Origin: Stenopsyche tienmushanensis
Lineage: Eukaryota; Arthropoda; Insecta; Trichoptera; Stenopsychidae
DNA length: 64,000 bases
Direction of reading: 5' to 3'
Assembly (NCBI GenBank): GCA_008973525.1
Contig: WACJ01000073.1
Coordinates: 1 to 64,000, forward strand
The position numbers and the translations under genes were made by a program. The notes beneath the pieces are model-generated. The model made no database searches. It was not told the DNA's origin and worked only from the letters and a program-made list of their open reading frames with translations. Positions 49,719 through 62,230 of the stretch are shown in pieces (the first letter of the stretch is position 1; each line of letters opens with the position of its first letter).

Positions 49719-50978
49719 TATACCTTTATGATGGAAAATATTGTTACTAATACAAAATATTTGAATAATTTCGCTAATAATCCTTGAATATCATTAAAAA
49801 TGTCTTTATACATTGTAAATTGATCATTTAATAGACACAGTTCAAGCAGTTTTATGATACTAATATGATTTTTTATGATCGGCAGCAAAATATTTCAATA
49901 ATGTTTTTAATAGTGGGTTAGATTTCTTATCATTTTTAGATATAAATTTATGGAAAAATGATTAACACCAATACCCCTTAATTATTTTTTTGTGTGGATA
50001 TATGCTATGAACATGTTTTATTCCGAGGCAAAAAGAAAAAAGGACATGAAATAACTAGCTTTGCATTGCAATTATCATTAGGTATCAAACTTGTGATCTA
50101 GAGCGACGACAAGTAGATAATTTCATAGCTTGAGGGCTATGTAAAACGGTATACGTTGCCCGGTTTCACTGGAAAACAAATGTGCCGATTAAAAAACGAT
50201 ATTGTAGAGGAGGTGGTTCCATAGTGAAACCACTTGTTCGATCGGAGATAATCATCGAATATCTTCGTTATCTCCAGCATGCTTTTTTCTTGGCGTTTAT
50301 TCGCCTCGTTTTGTACGTAATGGCCACAGTACGAAAGTTCATGAGCCACCTCTGATTCGATTCACAATTATCGAAATATCCGCTCGCAAACGTGTAATTA
50401 TTTACACTTGAAATTATAGGTTCAACCAAACGCCGACTCATAGATAATCGACTCCGATACGTTATCAACGCGATCTGGCTATCCAGATTCGCTTCCTGTT
50501 AGAAGATTACAAAAGTCGTCATTAAATTAATGAAAATTTAATAACACCCCTTGTCCGGGCTGTCGGATAAGCGTGTCCGACCGAGAAGAAGCCAATGAAA
50601 AAGGCGCCGAAACGACACATATAAACAACGCCATCGTTAGTCGAGTTAATTAGAATAATTCCGTTCGGTGATTTTGTTGTGTTATTTATTCTTGGCTATT
50701 ATGGGGCTTGCTATAATTACATATGGTACGCTAAGAATGTGATAAAAATTGTAATTATTTTTTTTCTAATGCGATTGCATGTCCAGTATAGTCTATTCCT
50801 CGCCATAACGCTCAAGTTCTGTTATATTGAAAGTGTGATTCATATAAGCCTAAAGGGCATAAATTGTAGTTTTTCAGCGAGAAAAATACCTTGAACTAAA
50901 AATTAAAATTCATAAAGACTGCAGCTCATAATGTATTTGAGAAATTTTCAATAACAGTATCAGTATAATTCTGAATAT
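49719..50978. other. unique sequence
   Basis: No recognised feature. Confidence 0.4.
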
Positions 50979-50982
50979 TAAC

Positions 50983-51505
50983 CCTTTGAGTAGCGAGATA
51001 ATTTAAAATCTTCATAGTCTTAGATGCTATATTTGCTTGCCCGCCGTTTATCATCCTGACTCTGTCATTAGTCAAATTAACAAAAACAAAGTGAAGATAA
51101 GCAAGTGTGAACAAACAAGGGTAGGAATGCAAGTTTCGAGGATTTGCTTATCAGAGACTCTGACTTCGGAGACGCGCATATCTGGTGGACGCAGCGATGA
51201 ACGAGTTAAATAAATAAAAACTATTGATAGCACAAAATATTCGGCTATTTCTTTGCGTAAACATAAACAATACACTTGAAATCGATTAATTATATCATTC
51301 AGGCATCATTATTAGTCCATAAATTTGGGTTAACGATCTATACAATCGTACAATATACGCAGGAAGGTCTCCGTCTCTGTCTTCCATGCACAGTTACCGA
51401 ACTGCAAGACGTTTTTTCCATCTCTCTCCGAGCTCAATGTACAAGAACGTTTTTTCTGAATCAATGGAATTCGCTCGCAAATACGCGATCGTCCTGCTAT
51501 ACAGG
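50983..51505 (+). mobile_element. family-B MITE, near-complete copy B7
   Basis: TTAA lies at both ends (50979-50982 and 51506-51509). It starts CCCTTTGAGTAGCGAGA and ends with the block GGAATTCGCTCGCAAATA. At 523 bp it is the longest copy, with about 140 bp of extra or diverged sequence near its left end. Confidence 0.65.
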
Positions 51506-51509
51506 TTAA

Positions 51510-51750
51510 CAGTATAAGACGAGTTTTGATTGGAATATTTTTTTTACAAAGATAGAAGACAAATCTTGGATTTATTATAAAAGTATTGTAGCGTTCGACC
51601 CTGCTCTTCTGACGATAAGAGGTTCGCCCGCGAATCCGTTGTTGAGAGCATCTCGGCGCGATGCGTGATCGATTGCGGCGCAATCCGTAACAATGGTCCC
51701 GGCCCACGAATCGGCTGCGATGAACGACGGAACACATCTATGATTTCATT
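51510..51750. repeat. possible LTR fragment
   Basis: A GC-shifted stretch starting near ACAAAGATAGAAGACAAA and including TTGTAGCGTTCGACCCTG abuts B7. It resembles an LTR in composition, but no TG/CA ends or target duplication were found. Confidence 0.25.
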
Positions 51751-53904
51751 AACTCGGTGATAGAGGTTGAACTGCAGTTAGTTGCTGTTTTGATAATTCG
51801 TTGCTGATGTGATGAAACCTCATAGAAGGTCGGGAATGGCATCATCCGAATATCACTACTCCTTTGCAGAAATTTCTTCTTAGATGTAGAAAATCCGAAT
51901 CTGAATGGCTTGCAATTTTCCCAGGATTTTCTTCCACGTTACAGTATTAAATCTAGAAAAGAACTCATATAGTGGAAATACAATATAAGATCACTCCCAT
52001 CCCTAAAAAATATTGAGTTGAAAATTTCGCTTGAAAGTTCATGATAACTGTTTATTGAGTTGATAAAAGACTTTGCAGTTAAAATTCATACCATAGAAGA
52101 CTACTATATCAGGAAAGACTTATGCCCACACAATTACTTCATCATCAAAGAGAAAAGGCGAGGAAAGCTCACAAAAGGCGTACTGCTTCTGCATAACAAT
52201 GCATCTAATGTGGGATCTAACAAATAAACCACCCACCATTACAGTCTTACTCCTTTGGATTATTCTTGATTTTGATATTTGAAAAATGATCTTAAATTTA
52301 GATAGATTTTCAATTGTGAATAAGTAAGAGAAATCGGTTAAAGTCTATTTTTTATTTTGGAAATTCTAAATTTGTTTCTTTCTTGGTATGTCTTGCCATC
52401 ACTGGCTAAGGTACATATTTGATTTAAATCAGGGCTTCAAATCGAAGTATAAAATTTACATCCATTTAGCACCAAATAATTGGAATAGTTCTTCAAAGTT
52501 ATTTTTTTTTTTTTGGGAAGTATACCAAATAAGCAAATGCTTTTCAAGCAATAAAATCAGCTTTTGAAGATATTAATGCGATTTGACCTTAAATTTTTGG
52601 CAACGGTGGCACTCATTCCTACCATTGCTTAATTGGTTTATCGTAACGACATTAAAGCTCATGATTTAATTCAATTAGGCTCTATTCAATAGTCTTTCGA
52701 TTCTGAATGGCCGTGATCGGATTTCATGTGCAAAAACGAATCAAGTAGCCGCCTCCACCCACTCACCTGCTTCAATACACGTGGTTCATGGTCCATCACG
52801 TTGCCTATTATCATGCTGATCATGTGCGACCTTTTGACCCTGCTAAAATGCCATTTGAACCAATTAAGAAACCGTAGTCGACAATTTGACCCCCGATATA
52901 AGAGGTCGCCCACACCGCACCCCATACAAAGTCGCGACCGCCTCGAACATTTTCGACCGGTCGTTAAAGTCCTTTTTTCACATCTCAGTGGACGATGTAA
53001 AATTTTACGTTTACGACCAAAACATGTTTTTTGAAGCGGTTCGAAAATAATTTATTGATTCGGCAGTGCAAGAAAAATGCCGAAGTGATAAAAGTACTAT
53101 GTGTTAATTAAAAGTATCAAATTTCGCGTTCGGTTCTTCGGCGCGCATATAAACAACATCTTCTTTGACGATTCGACATTGTATCAATTCGCTTATGGAA
53201 TGTATACAGGAATTTCTGACGGTCGAAATAATGAATATATCAATGATTTTCATTATGTAAAATCTTATAAGTCCAAATGAGGCATTAAATAAAAGTCTAC
53301 AAAGCTGCTTTTTTGTCTACAAATAGCTTATGTTAATTATGGTTAAATAAGCATCGTCTACTTTCGATACAAAATGGCTAGGACTTCGGTAGACGTGGCT
53401 TTAAGTTATAGAGCGAGAACTTGATTTAAGTATTATAAGCGCAGCTATGACATAATTTCAGCTTTGTAGGCATAAGATATTTATTGGTCTTAAAAATTGT
53501 TTAAAAAGTCGACAATAACATCATTACCGTTTTATTTACTTGCAATACCTAAACAAAAAATGTGAAACAATTAGCTTTGTAGGAATTATTACAAAAAAAA
53601 TTTAACACGCTATAGTCCGGTACACGAACAATGTATTTATATATCACCTCATCATGTATGAATTATTTATATTGACATGCGATTACAGTATAAATGTCCA
53701 TATGAATTAATATTTATAATATTATTTAGATTAAAAATACATATATACATAATTTTAATATGTAAATATTCGTCGAGAATTACTTTTTAATCGCTTGGAC
53801 GTTTATTAAGATAAGCCAATTATCCATATAATTTGCCTTCATTTATACACACGTTACGCCATGTTGATCTATTCGTGTACATTGAAATATTAGAATAGTA
53901 ATAG
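51751..53904. other. unique sequence
   Basis: The block 52560-53160 is repeat-free, CpG-containing and open for 102 codons (+) and 79 codons (-), without recognisable motifs. Confidence 0.35.
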
Positions 53905-54180
53905 AGTAGTGAGCTAATTTTAAATCATCATAAACTTAGATGCTATATTTGTCTGTCCGTCATTTATCATCCGTACAAATTCACTTATCTGTCAGGACCG
54001 TCGCAGCGTGTATGAAGCTTGTACATAAATAAATAAACACTGTCGATATCACGCAATATTCGATAATTTTTTTGCGTAAACATAAACAATACATTTGAAA
54101 TCGATTTATTATATCATTCACATATTATTAGTCGATAAATTTAGGTTAATGATCTATACAATCGTATGATGTACGCAACA
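53905..54180 (+). mobile_element. family-B MITE copy B8
   Basis: It starts within TAGAGTAGTGAGCTAATT and includes the GTCGCAGCGTGTATGAAGC core. It runs directly into a pogo-like remnant. Confidence 0.65.
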
Positions 54181-54229
54181 TACCCTTTCCGTCTCTGTTT
54201 CTCTCCAAACTTAACGCGCAAGACACACT

Positions 54230-54470
54230 CCGTCTCTATCTGTCTTTTCTCTTCGTCCCTTGCTAGGTACAAAGTCTTCTTTTTTTGTTATATCCACTTT
54301 TGGTTGTTTAGCTTTCATGAAAATTTGCTTCTTTCCTGGTCGAAAAACAACGTTAAAGCCGTCTTGCGGCTCTTTTTTGTATCATAAATTGTGGACCATC
54401 CTACGCCGTACTCTGTATTTGTATTGGGATGTCGGACTACAAGGGACGCCGGACTACCGCAGGTCTTTTA
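54230..54470 (-). mobile_element. pogo-like remnant F3 with transposase N-terminal fragment
   Basis: The minus strand reads EYGVGWSTIYDTKKSRKT, the same HTH as in F2 with one Arg to Trp change. The right end carries GGACTACAAGGGACGCCGG and GGACTACCGCAGGTC. The left end is overwritten by B8. Confidence 0.7.
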
Positions 54471-54665
54471 ACTTATAATTATTTGAAGCAGCCAGTGATT
54501 TTGAAATAAAAAGGACATACCTAGGTCATGATTTTGATTATATCTCTTTAATAATTTTTTTTTAAAAATAATATGCATAACACTCCAAGGCTGCCCTGTT
54601 CGACGCAATTCATCATCTCTTTAACTGGATCGGGACAACTGTTCGAAATGATTTATATATTTACT

Positions 54666-54845
54666 AAGCTGTGTTTGTGTAATATATAATAAAATAGACA
54701 ACTCACAGTAGAAGTGTCGTGGCGCATGCGCGTAACGCCTCTATGATATATGTGAAGGAAATGGAGAGACTACAAATGATTATCTCACTGATTTCGATCA
54801 ACTGTCAGTTGGAGTTTCATTTTTTGTGACGATATGTTAATTTGT
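54666..54845 (-). repeat. family-I repeat, copy I2
   Basis: The minus strand shows AATGAAACTCCAACTGAC, CGCGCATGCGCC and TATATATTACACAAACACAG. Confidence 0.6.
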
Positions 54846-54849
54846 CTTA

Positions 54850-56144
54850 ACATGTCCATAGAAGTTTTGCTTCAAAAATACAATATTTAAATAATTATCC
54901 TATATTTACATCCATGAAAAGCAATAAAAATGTCGGGGATGAAGATTTAAGAATGAGCAGCTCCAGCAATTCTTGTTGGGGTATTTAATAAATTTGATCC
55001 TGTGTGTACATGTCACTCGTTTTTCTGACGCTGCTTTTCGCAGCATGTTAATAAATTCCAAATTACGACATATATTATTTTTCTGGTGGTACTAATTGTT
55101 CCTAGAAATTAACCCACAATGTTTTCTCTTTAGAAATATTTAATATCTAGTCAAAATTGCAATTTAAAGTTGTCTTGTAAAGAGATTGTATCCCGCTGAG
55201 CTTAAGCGCCTCCGCGCAACGCACTGTATGTCTCAGGAGGTTTATGCGGACACTGTCGATTCCAGATGTATATAATAGCAACTAATGGTATTTTTCATGT
55301 CCAAACGTCACATTGTTGGACACAATGGTCGCCGAGATCTAATTTAGCTTCATCGCGCCAAGATATTAGCACATAGGCCATATTCGGCGGTGGAAAATGG
55401 CGTGATGATTTGTATAGGTCGGTGCATTGAATCCAATAGATGATCGTGTCGTACACGTGCGACTGGCCAAAGCGGAAGACGTCGTTTGACGGCAGTAAAA
55501 GCCGGTGGGCAGGTAGTATTGCCTTGTAAGGCTGCTCCGCGATTACTAAATCCAATTACAGGATTTCAATTTGTACGGATTCATCGGTTGAGGTGAGTGA
55601 GGCTCATTCATCCGACGTCCATATCCATTATCCGTGCTCGGGGCAAGACCATTTATGAACGTAAATTATATAACGGTGTCGACTGCACTCATCTGCACTA
55701 ATAAAGTCCTGCGAATGGGTTTCCGGTCGTTGCCGACTTATTTGCACGCGCCGGTTTACTGGACCGCGGATGGCCACTTATCGCGGCTACCGGTCTGGCA
55801 AAAAATCCTTGAATCGCCACTATGCAAATTAGGAGACCATAGCGTCCCCGAAGAAATCTCGTCCATCAACGGTTATATGCTGCATGAAGATTCAATCCAA
55901 TGTACAGTAATCCAGCGCCGACCGTGAGGGTTAAGCTCCTGAAAAACGCGCCAACTGGTTAAACCACAGTTACTGAGGTATTCCCATACGATATGGAGGG
56001 CTATGAGAACAAATTGTGAAACTTACTCGAGATATTTACGCTTGGAAATGAACTAGATAGACTTAATTTAATTCAATAATATCAATTTATATTGGCGCAA
56101 TAACTAATCGAACGAAAATTCCTATTCAGATAATCATCTTTAAC
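54850..56144. other. unique sequence
   Basis: The block 55210-55980 is repeat-free and relatively GC-rich. Frames of 86 (-) and 97 (+) codons show no recognised protein. Confidence 0.35.
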
Positions 56145-56405
56145 CCTTCTACCAATGAAAGACGTAATTTTCACCAGTCAAAGTCAATAATTTAAAATCA
56201 TCATAAACTTAGATGCTATATTCGTTTGCCCGCCAGTTTATCATCCATACAAATCCACTTATTTGTCAGAACCATCGCAGCGTGTATGAAGCTTGTGCAT
56301 AAATAAATAAACACTGTCGATAGCACACAATATTCGGGCATTTAATCAAGTAAACATAAACAATACACTTGAATAGTCGATAAATTTGGATTAACGATCT
56401 GTATA
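56145..56405 (+). mobile_element. family-B MITE fragment B9
   Basis: It begins near TTTAACCCTTCTACC and carries the ATCGCAGCGTGTATGAAGC core. It is truncated before the 3' block and followed by repeat G2. Confidence 0.6.
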
Positions 56406-56426
56406 AACATACTATTAGGGAATACA

Positions 56427-57030
56427 ATTCATCAAACATAGATAAATAAAACACTAAAAAAATTAGATATTATTTTGAAAATATGCCCGAAATAACATTA
56501 AAGCATTAACATCTGATTTTGGTAGCCAGGCAACCTGTTACTGAAAATGCATGCTCAGCCAGTTATCATCATCAGATATTAAAATGCTAGTTCGAGTTGA
56601 TGACCGCGTGAGCCCCCATTTTACATCAATGTGACTGATAAAATTCCTATCTGCTGAGACACGGACTAGAACTCAAAGCAAAATTCCCGATTTCCCGACA
56701 AATTATTTATTTCCGTCGCTGCAGATGAATACTTATATACTATAATACTTTGATGTGATTCGTAATTATATTATGGAGGAATACGAAAATTCTGAACTCC
56801 GTATCTATTATATTTCATATTGATATTCCCGTTATTAGAGTCGAGGTGTAGTAAATACATCACCGGTAGGGAAAGGTTAATAAAACTTGAAATTTGAAAA
56901 TATATGTATGTATACATAGATTAGACAGTTACTGTCCCTAGGCGTTGTCTAAGCTCGCCAATTAGTAGTTGCGCCACTGTTTCCAAGCTTCCAGATTTCG
57001 GCGGGAATGTCTCGATTTAGTCAACGTGTT
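56427..57030 (+). repeat. family-G repeat, copy G2
   Basis: It shares both ends with G1 but has about 200 extra bases (56490-56690) including CAGCCAGGCAACCTG, a block that also begins G3. Open frames are absent. Class unknown. Confidence 0.65.
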
Positions 57031-57409
57031 TTTCAATAGTTATGGCTAAAAATGGCACGTACCTATATAAATAATCTCAAAAGATTTTGACAATATTATA
57101 TTTGTGAAATTAATACAAAAAATATTTGTGTTTCTTCTTCATACAAAAATATAAATATATCATAATTTTATCAACTTTATGGATTGATTTTTAAACCAGT
57201 TATTTAAAAATATTTACACAATGTACCATAAGCTTTACAACACTTTTTATTTTGACAAATTGGCATCAATACGAAACATGTTATGAGCATTTTTGCACTA
57301 TGATTATAAATCCATTATAATGAATTGACGGCCTATGGTAGTCCGTTTTGGTGTAAAATTGCACATTTTCCCAAAATTTATAATTACAAAATGAGCCAAA
57401 ATTTTTAGT

Positions 57410-57750
57410 GTTAAACATTAAAGCATCGAGTGTTTCGTCATTTAGTCTGGATCTGATTTTGGGCAGCCAGGCAACTTGCTGCTGAAAATGGATGCTCAGC
57501 CTTTACACTCGTTGGAGGTATCATCATCAGGCACGGGACTAAAACTCGCAAAATTCCCGATTTCCCGACAAATTATTTATTTTCGTCGCTGCAGATGAAT
57601 ACTTATATACTATAATACTTTGATGTGATTCGTAATTATATTACGGAGGAACACGAAAATTCTGAACCCCGTATCTATTATATTTCATATCGATATTCCC
57701 ATTATTAGAGTCGAGGTGTAGTAAATACATCACCGGTAGGGAAAGGTTAT
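57410..57750 (+). repeat. family-G repeat, copy G3
   Basis: It begins ACATTAAAGCATCGAGTG and stops just after ACATCACCGGTAGGGAAA. It lies 380 bp after G2 in the same orientation. Confidence 0.65.
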
Positions 57751-57759
57751 TATACTTGT

Positions 57760-59034
57760 TACAGGAATCAATTTAAAGCACCATTTTACCAACCAATACC
57801 GATAAAAAATCAACGATACATCCCATCTTAGCACTCTAAGGATTAATGTTGATATGACGATGATAAATGATTGTTGATGATACTATTTATTTGACACATT
57901 TTGCAGAAATATTAAGCTCCAAGCTCCTGAATTCGGAGTCATCTTTTATAGCATGTAAAATACCACAGATCGATCAGATAATATTCATATGCAAATAGAT
58001 AAAATTACTATTTAATACTTATTTATGCTTGTCGCGATAGATTTGTCGGATCATAAATCGTCACAATATATTATTATTTTATTGGCCGGAATATATTAAA
58101 CAATGCTCATTTGATGTCGTTTAGCGCGAATTATGTCACATCGACGTGACATCTCTTTTGTGCGTCCAATGACTATTTAAATGCTAATTTCGTCATAATA
58201 AAAATGTAATTCCGTCGGGATGGTACAATTTTTATTTTCGATTTTTACGCTGCGTATTTTATTGTGGTATTAAATTTTTATGGGTTCAAAGGTGACGTGT
58301 TTTCGAGCCCGCCGAGGATATTTCCGAGTGTTAAAAATTGTACAGGTCGTCTCGATCACAATTGTCCTCCCGCGGGCGTTGAGCCCGCCCGTTATTTTGG
58401 GACCCTTATTTGTTTAACTGGACGCTGTTCAAATATTTCTTGGATGGATGAGCAAGGTCGTCATCCTTTGGAGTATCGATTTTTTTGGACGATTTCTTCC
58501 AAACTTGTTCCCGAATGTATCATTGAATCGTGATAAATTATTTCAATGCCAGCTTATTGAATTTAATTGCTTTACGGTACACAGTGGCTCTGGTCTTTAA
58601 TTTCTAGTTAGTTCCACCTTTTTGATTAAATCAATTGAATCAATCGATGGCGTGCGCTTATTTACGGTTTTATTTAGTATAGGAAAAAAATTCAATAATT
58701 AAATTAAAAGATCGTTGATCGCCGTGAACTTTTTATGCAAGTTGTTGTAATAAACGGTAATTAAAAAGCAACGAGAGAACTATTTTACGACGGAAATCAC
58801 AAGCTAAAAGTACTGTTCAATTTTATTTTTACATTGAATCAATTAAAGATAAAGTGCATTTACATTTTTCAAAAATTTCAGATAGCACCAGACCAAATGT
58901 TACTTATTTAAAATCATTGTACCTGACAAATTGCTTATAATAGCATGCTTATTTACGATGATAACTTTGTTTAATAATTATTTACCGGCTATATTATATC
59001 AATAAAAAATTCCGATAAACCGTTTTACAAGGCA
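57760..59034. other. unique sequence
   Basis: An 89-codon + frame at 58264-58533 covers a CG-rich stretch with complementary CCCGCGGGCG/GAGCCCGCCCG; no domain recognised. Confidence 0.35.
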
Positions 59035-59377
59035 TTGTCGGATTGTTGAATTTGTCGGACTATAGAGTACTGCCCTCGATCCCTTGTAGTCCGAAACTTT
59101 TTGGAAAGGAGTACTTGTAATCCGAAAAAAATATAAAAATGATGAGATACACACAGATAATACAAGGTTTCATATTACTGTCATCAAACATATTTCATGA
59201 TGATTGTTGAAGGATTCCAACAATCCAACATTCCAACAATCGTTATTTAGCTTTCTTGAAAGTTTGCCTCTTGCCTGGCCCACAAACAATGGTGAAGGCG
59301 AACTATGGTATAACTAGGTATGTCGGACTACAAGGAGCGCCGGATTAGACCGGGGCCGGATTACCGTGGGTCCGCTG
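59035..59377. mobile_element. pogo-like element F4
   Basis: It has a left block GATCCCTTGTAGTCCGAAAC as in F1 and a right end CGGATTACCGTGGGTCCGCTG followed by TA. A middle stretch (TTTAGCTTTCTTGAAAGTTT) is homologous to the transposase segment of F3, so F4 derives from an autonomous F element by deletion. Confidence 0.7.
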
Positions 59378-59584
59378 TATTGCTAAACGTAATAATAGCA
59401 GATCAAAATGAATAACAACTTAAAATTATTTGAAACAGTGGTTTTAAAATATAAAGGACTTGCTCGAGACATGATTTTGACTATAATACCCTCTGATTAC
59501 TAGCGCTACTTCAAAACAAGACGTGTACATGTTTGTGTAAAATAATATTTTTAAATTCCATTGAAATATTAAGCAAACAACAGA

Positions 59585-59795
59585 AGTGAAACTTTTATAG
59601 CTTTTGTAGGGAAAATTGACCTGAACGTCACGAAAAGTGAAACCCCAATCGACAGTTGGTCAGAAATAGAGAGAATTGCTTGTAATTAATTCTACTGTGT
59701 AAGTGTGTGTGTCAATATACATAACATGCAACAACCACTAGTTCAGTAGCAAGCCTATTTTATTATATATTACACAAAGACAGCTTAATATTTGA
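59585..59795 (+). repeat. family-I repeat, copy I3
   Basis: It has GTGAAACCCCAATCGACAG and ATATATTACACAAAGACAGC. The central CG-rich core is lost. Confidence 0.55.
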
Positions 59796-59884
59796 CACAA
59801 CATTTTCCTACTTTCATAAAATAAAAATTATTTTTAGAATAGGCGATTAGTAATAAGAAGCAGAAGACTTGCTCAGTACATCAT

Positions 59885-59904
59885 TTAGGTTAGGTTAGGT
59901 TAGG
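59885..59904 (+). repeat. interstitial (TTAGG)4
   Basis: Four exact TTAGG units, the ancestral arthropod telomere repeat. It is far too short to be a telomere. Confidence 0.9.
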
Positions 59905-59909
59905 TTTAG

Positions 59910-61020
59910 CAATTATATTTGATTGACTGTTCCTTCATCTGCCCTTCTGTTGAGGGACTTGCTGATGTTGAAGTTGAGAAGCGCTTTACAAGAAGATAAA
60001 TCTAAAATCAGCACAAAATAAAATTTCCTCATGTAGCTCTCTGGTACGACTTCAGGCTTCAGCACCATTAAAAGCTCAGATCATATAAACAGATATCGGC
60101 TGTTTACATTAAAGCTCGCGCACAACGCTCCAGACCTTGAGGACGCTGCAAGGAGATTAAATTTATGACGTCCTACATATTTTATATGATCCGAAAAAAA
60201 AGTGGATATGAGATCAGCATACTAGCCTTGTCACATTCATCCATGTTCTTAATATCGGGCAGTATGGCCATAAATTGAGCTTAACGTCGAAGCGCGCATC
60301 CAGTCTTCCTTTGCCGTTTGTGTGGTAGGCAGGAATTGCGCGTGCAGGGGGAGCCTACATGTTCTCGGATTTAATGGTCTCTTCAGAGGCATTCCTCATA
60401 GGGAAGGTCCACCTGCACAACGTTGCGTATTATGAGTTATTGCCACCGCCTCGGAAGATTAAATCTTTGCCTACCACACGCCGACTAATGCAACTCAACG
60501 TGCATTTTTCAAGTCTAGAAACGGAGGCGGCGATGGGAATGCTGATAGTCGTGATGTTGGACACGTATGAGCGTTCACGTGCATACATTGTTGCCGTTGT
60601 TCGGTTTCAATTGTCATATGGAGTCTGCCGATCCTGTCCATTGTCGTGTCGCGTTCCCACCACCTGACCATTGTGTCGAAGATTGCATCTCATCTGGGAC
60701 GTCGACAGAGACCATCCTTGACTGCCTATTTATCAACCAGGGAAATCGTCTATTCCCCAAGCTTACATACGACCAGCTTGTATTATGCTAGTTGATCCTC
60801 TTCATGACCACCTTCGAACATCCCCGTCAGGGGAATAATGCTGCTGGCGTATTTGTTCTTCACAACATGAACGTCTAGACTCCAAACGATACATTATCAA
60901 GTAATTCGATCCTAAACACGATTAGGATGTCCATTGAAGTATCTTATAACAAAATCATTTACATAAATACTATTTACATCGTTAATTTTAACACACGTGG
61001 GATCGATTTAATCAAAAAGG
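59910..61020. other. unique sequence with short open frames
   Basis: Frames at 60359-60791 are broken and show no sure similarity. Confidence 0.3.
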
Positions 61021-61205
61021 GCAAATAAGACTGAACCAGAAAAAACTGAAACAAGCAATATTTGGTCATAAAGAGAGGGAGAATCATTTCTAATGCGCAA
61101 CGGAGAGTCGTTGCGCATACGTGTACATAAAGACGCTACGCGCATGCGTCGCATAAATCAGCCATTACCACTTTTTATATATTACACAAACACACTTTTT
61201 TAGCT
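61021..61205 (+). repeat. family-I repeat, copy I4, with internal hairpin
   Basis: It contains CGCGCATGCGTCGC and CTTTTTATATATTACACAAA. A perfect 10-bp inverted repeat (ATGCGCAACG at 61093-61102, its complement at 61109-61118, 6-nt loop) lies just before the core. Confidence 0.6.
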
Positions 61206-61555
61206 AACAATTTCCATTATGTAAAAAGTGAAATATCAAAAGACAAATATATTATTATGAGTTAAAAAAATTCACTTTCACCGCGCGAAAGTACTCACGC
61301 GATCACTTTTATTGTTCGACCCCTCATTGTGCGGATGTTTGCGCAATTATAATCTAAAATTCAAGCTCAATGCATTTAAACATCATCCGGACAGTGAGAG
61401 GCTATTGTTTCAACTCTTTGTTATATCAATTACGTGGCGTAATTATCAATATGATGTTACGCGCGCAATCAAATATTTGTATGAAAAATGACGTGCTTTC
61501 AAACTATCAGTGGGTACTATACGATGATGATCCTGAGAAAGTCTTTCTTCATTAA

Positions 61556-61792
61556 CCCTTTGAGTAGTGAGCTTAGATAAGCAAAACCTTAGATCCTATA
61601 TTTGCTTGTCATATAAATGCAATTATCTGTCAGGACCGTCGCAGCGTATATGAAGCTTGTATTTAAATAAATAAACACACACAAGTACTCGAGTCTCTCC
61701 GTCTCTGCTTCTTTTCGAGCTCAACGTGTAAGAATGTTCTTTCTGAATCACTGGAATTCGCTCGCAAATAGGCGACCGTACTACCATGCATG
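61556..61792 (+). mobile_element. family-B MITE copy B10
   Basis: TTAA at 61552-61555 precedes CCCTTTGAGTAGTGAGC, and TTAA at 61793-61796 closes the copy. The middle is deleted relative to B7. The closing TTAA is also the start of family-C element C2. Confidence 0.65.
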
Positions 61793-61796
61793 TTAA

Positions 61797-62070
61797 CACT
61801 TTACAGTCCGGGCGTTCTGCGTCAAATTCAAGATACTTCTTTCGTAAATTTGATATAATTCCGAAACCAGCTAACAGATTGAAACGACATTTCAGTGCTG
61901 TCTACAAAAATAATAATGTGCGTGATAAAATGCAAAAACTACAATATAATAGATTCAATGGCACGTAAAATATAAGGACACTCAGTTCATCTGTATAAAA
62001 ATTGTATTTGAACGTATTATGTGACGTTTTTTTAAAAAATAAATCTATAATATGTTTGTATTTTTTTAAT
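61797..62070. mobile_element. family-C MITE copy C2 (3' incomplete)
   Basis: It starts after TTAA with CACTTTACAGTCCGGGCG and follows C1 through GATTGAAACGACATTTCAG, GTGATAAAATGCAAAAA and the TGACGTTTTT region. The right TIR is not found. Confidence 0.55.
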
Positions 62071-62183
62071 ACAATTATTACAAAATTTATATACATATTT
62101 GGTACGATTAAAATATTGACATATGTTTGGACTATAATCCATAGGAAGAAATTTTATTTTAAATTTTTACGACATTTTTTCTA

Positions 62184-62230
62184 CTACTATAAAAGTAAAG
62201 TAAGCTGAAGTTAATTTACTTTTATAGTAG
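62184..62230. repeat. 20-bp inverted repeat (hairpin) at a GTCCGCGGAC motif
   Basis: CTACTATAAAAGTAAA at 62184 pairs with TTTACTTTTATAGTAG ending at 62230. Of 20 positions 19 are complementary, with a 7-nt loop, and the palindrome GTCCGCGGAC follows immediately. It may be a DNA-transposon terminus. Confidence 0.6.

Noticed and set aside
58264..58533. 89-codon frame with six Cys
   Set aside because: No recognisable family, no signal peptide and no nearby splice sites in frame.
60359..60791. Possible LINE C-terminal (zinc-knuckle-like) region
   Set aside because: Cys and His spacing did not fit a known knuckle and the frame breaks repeatedly.
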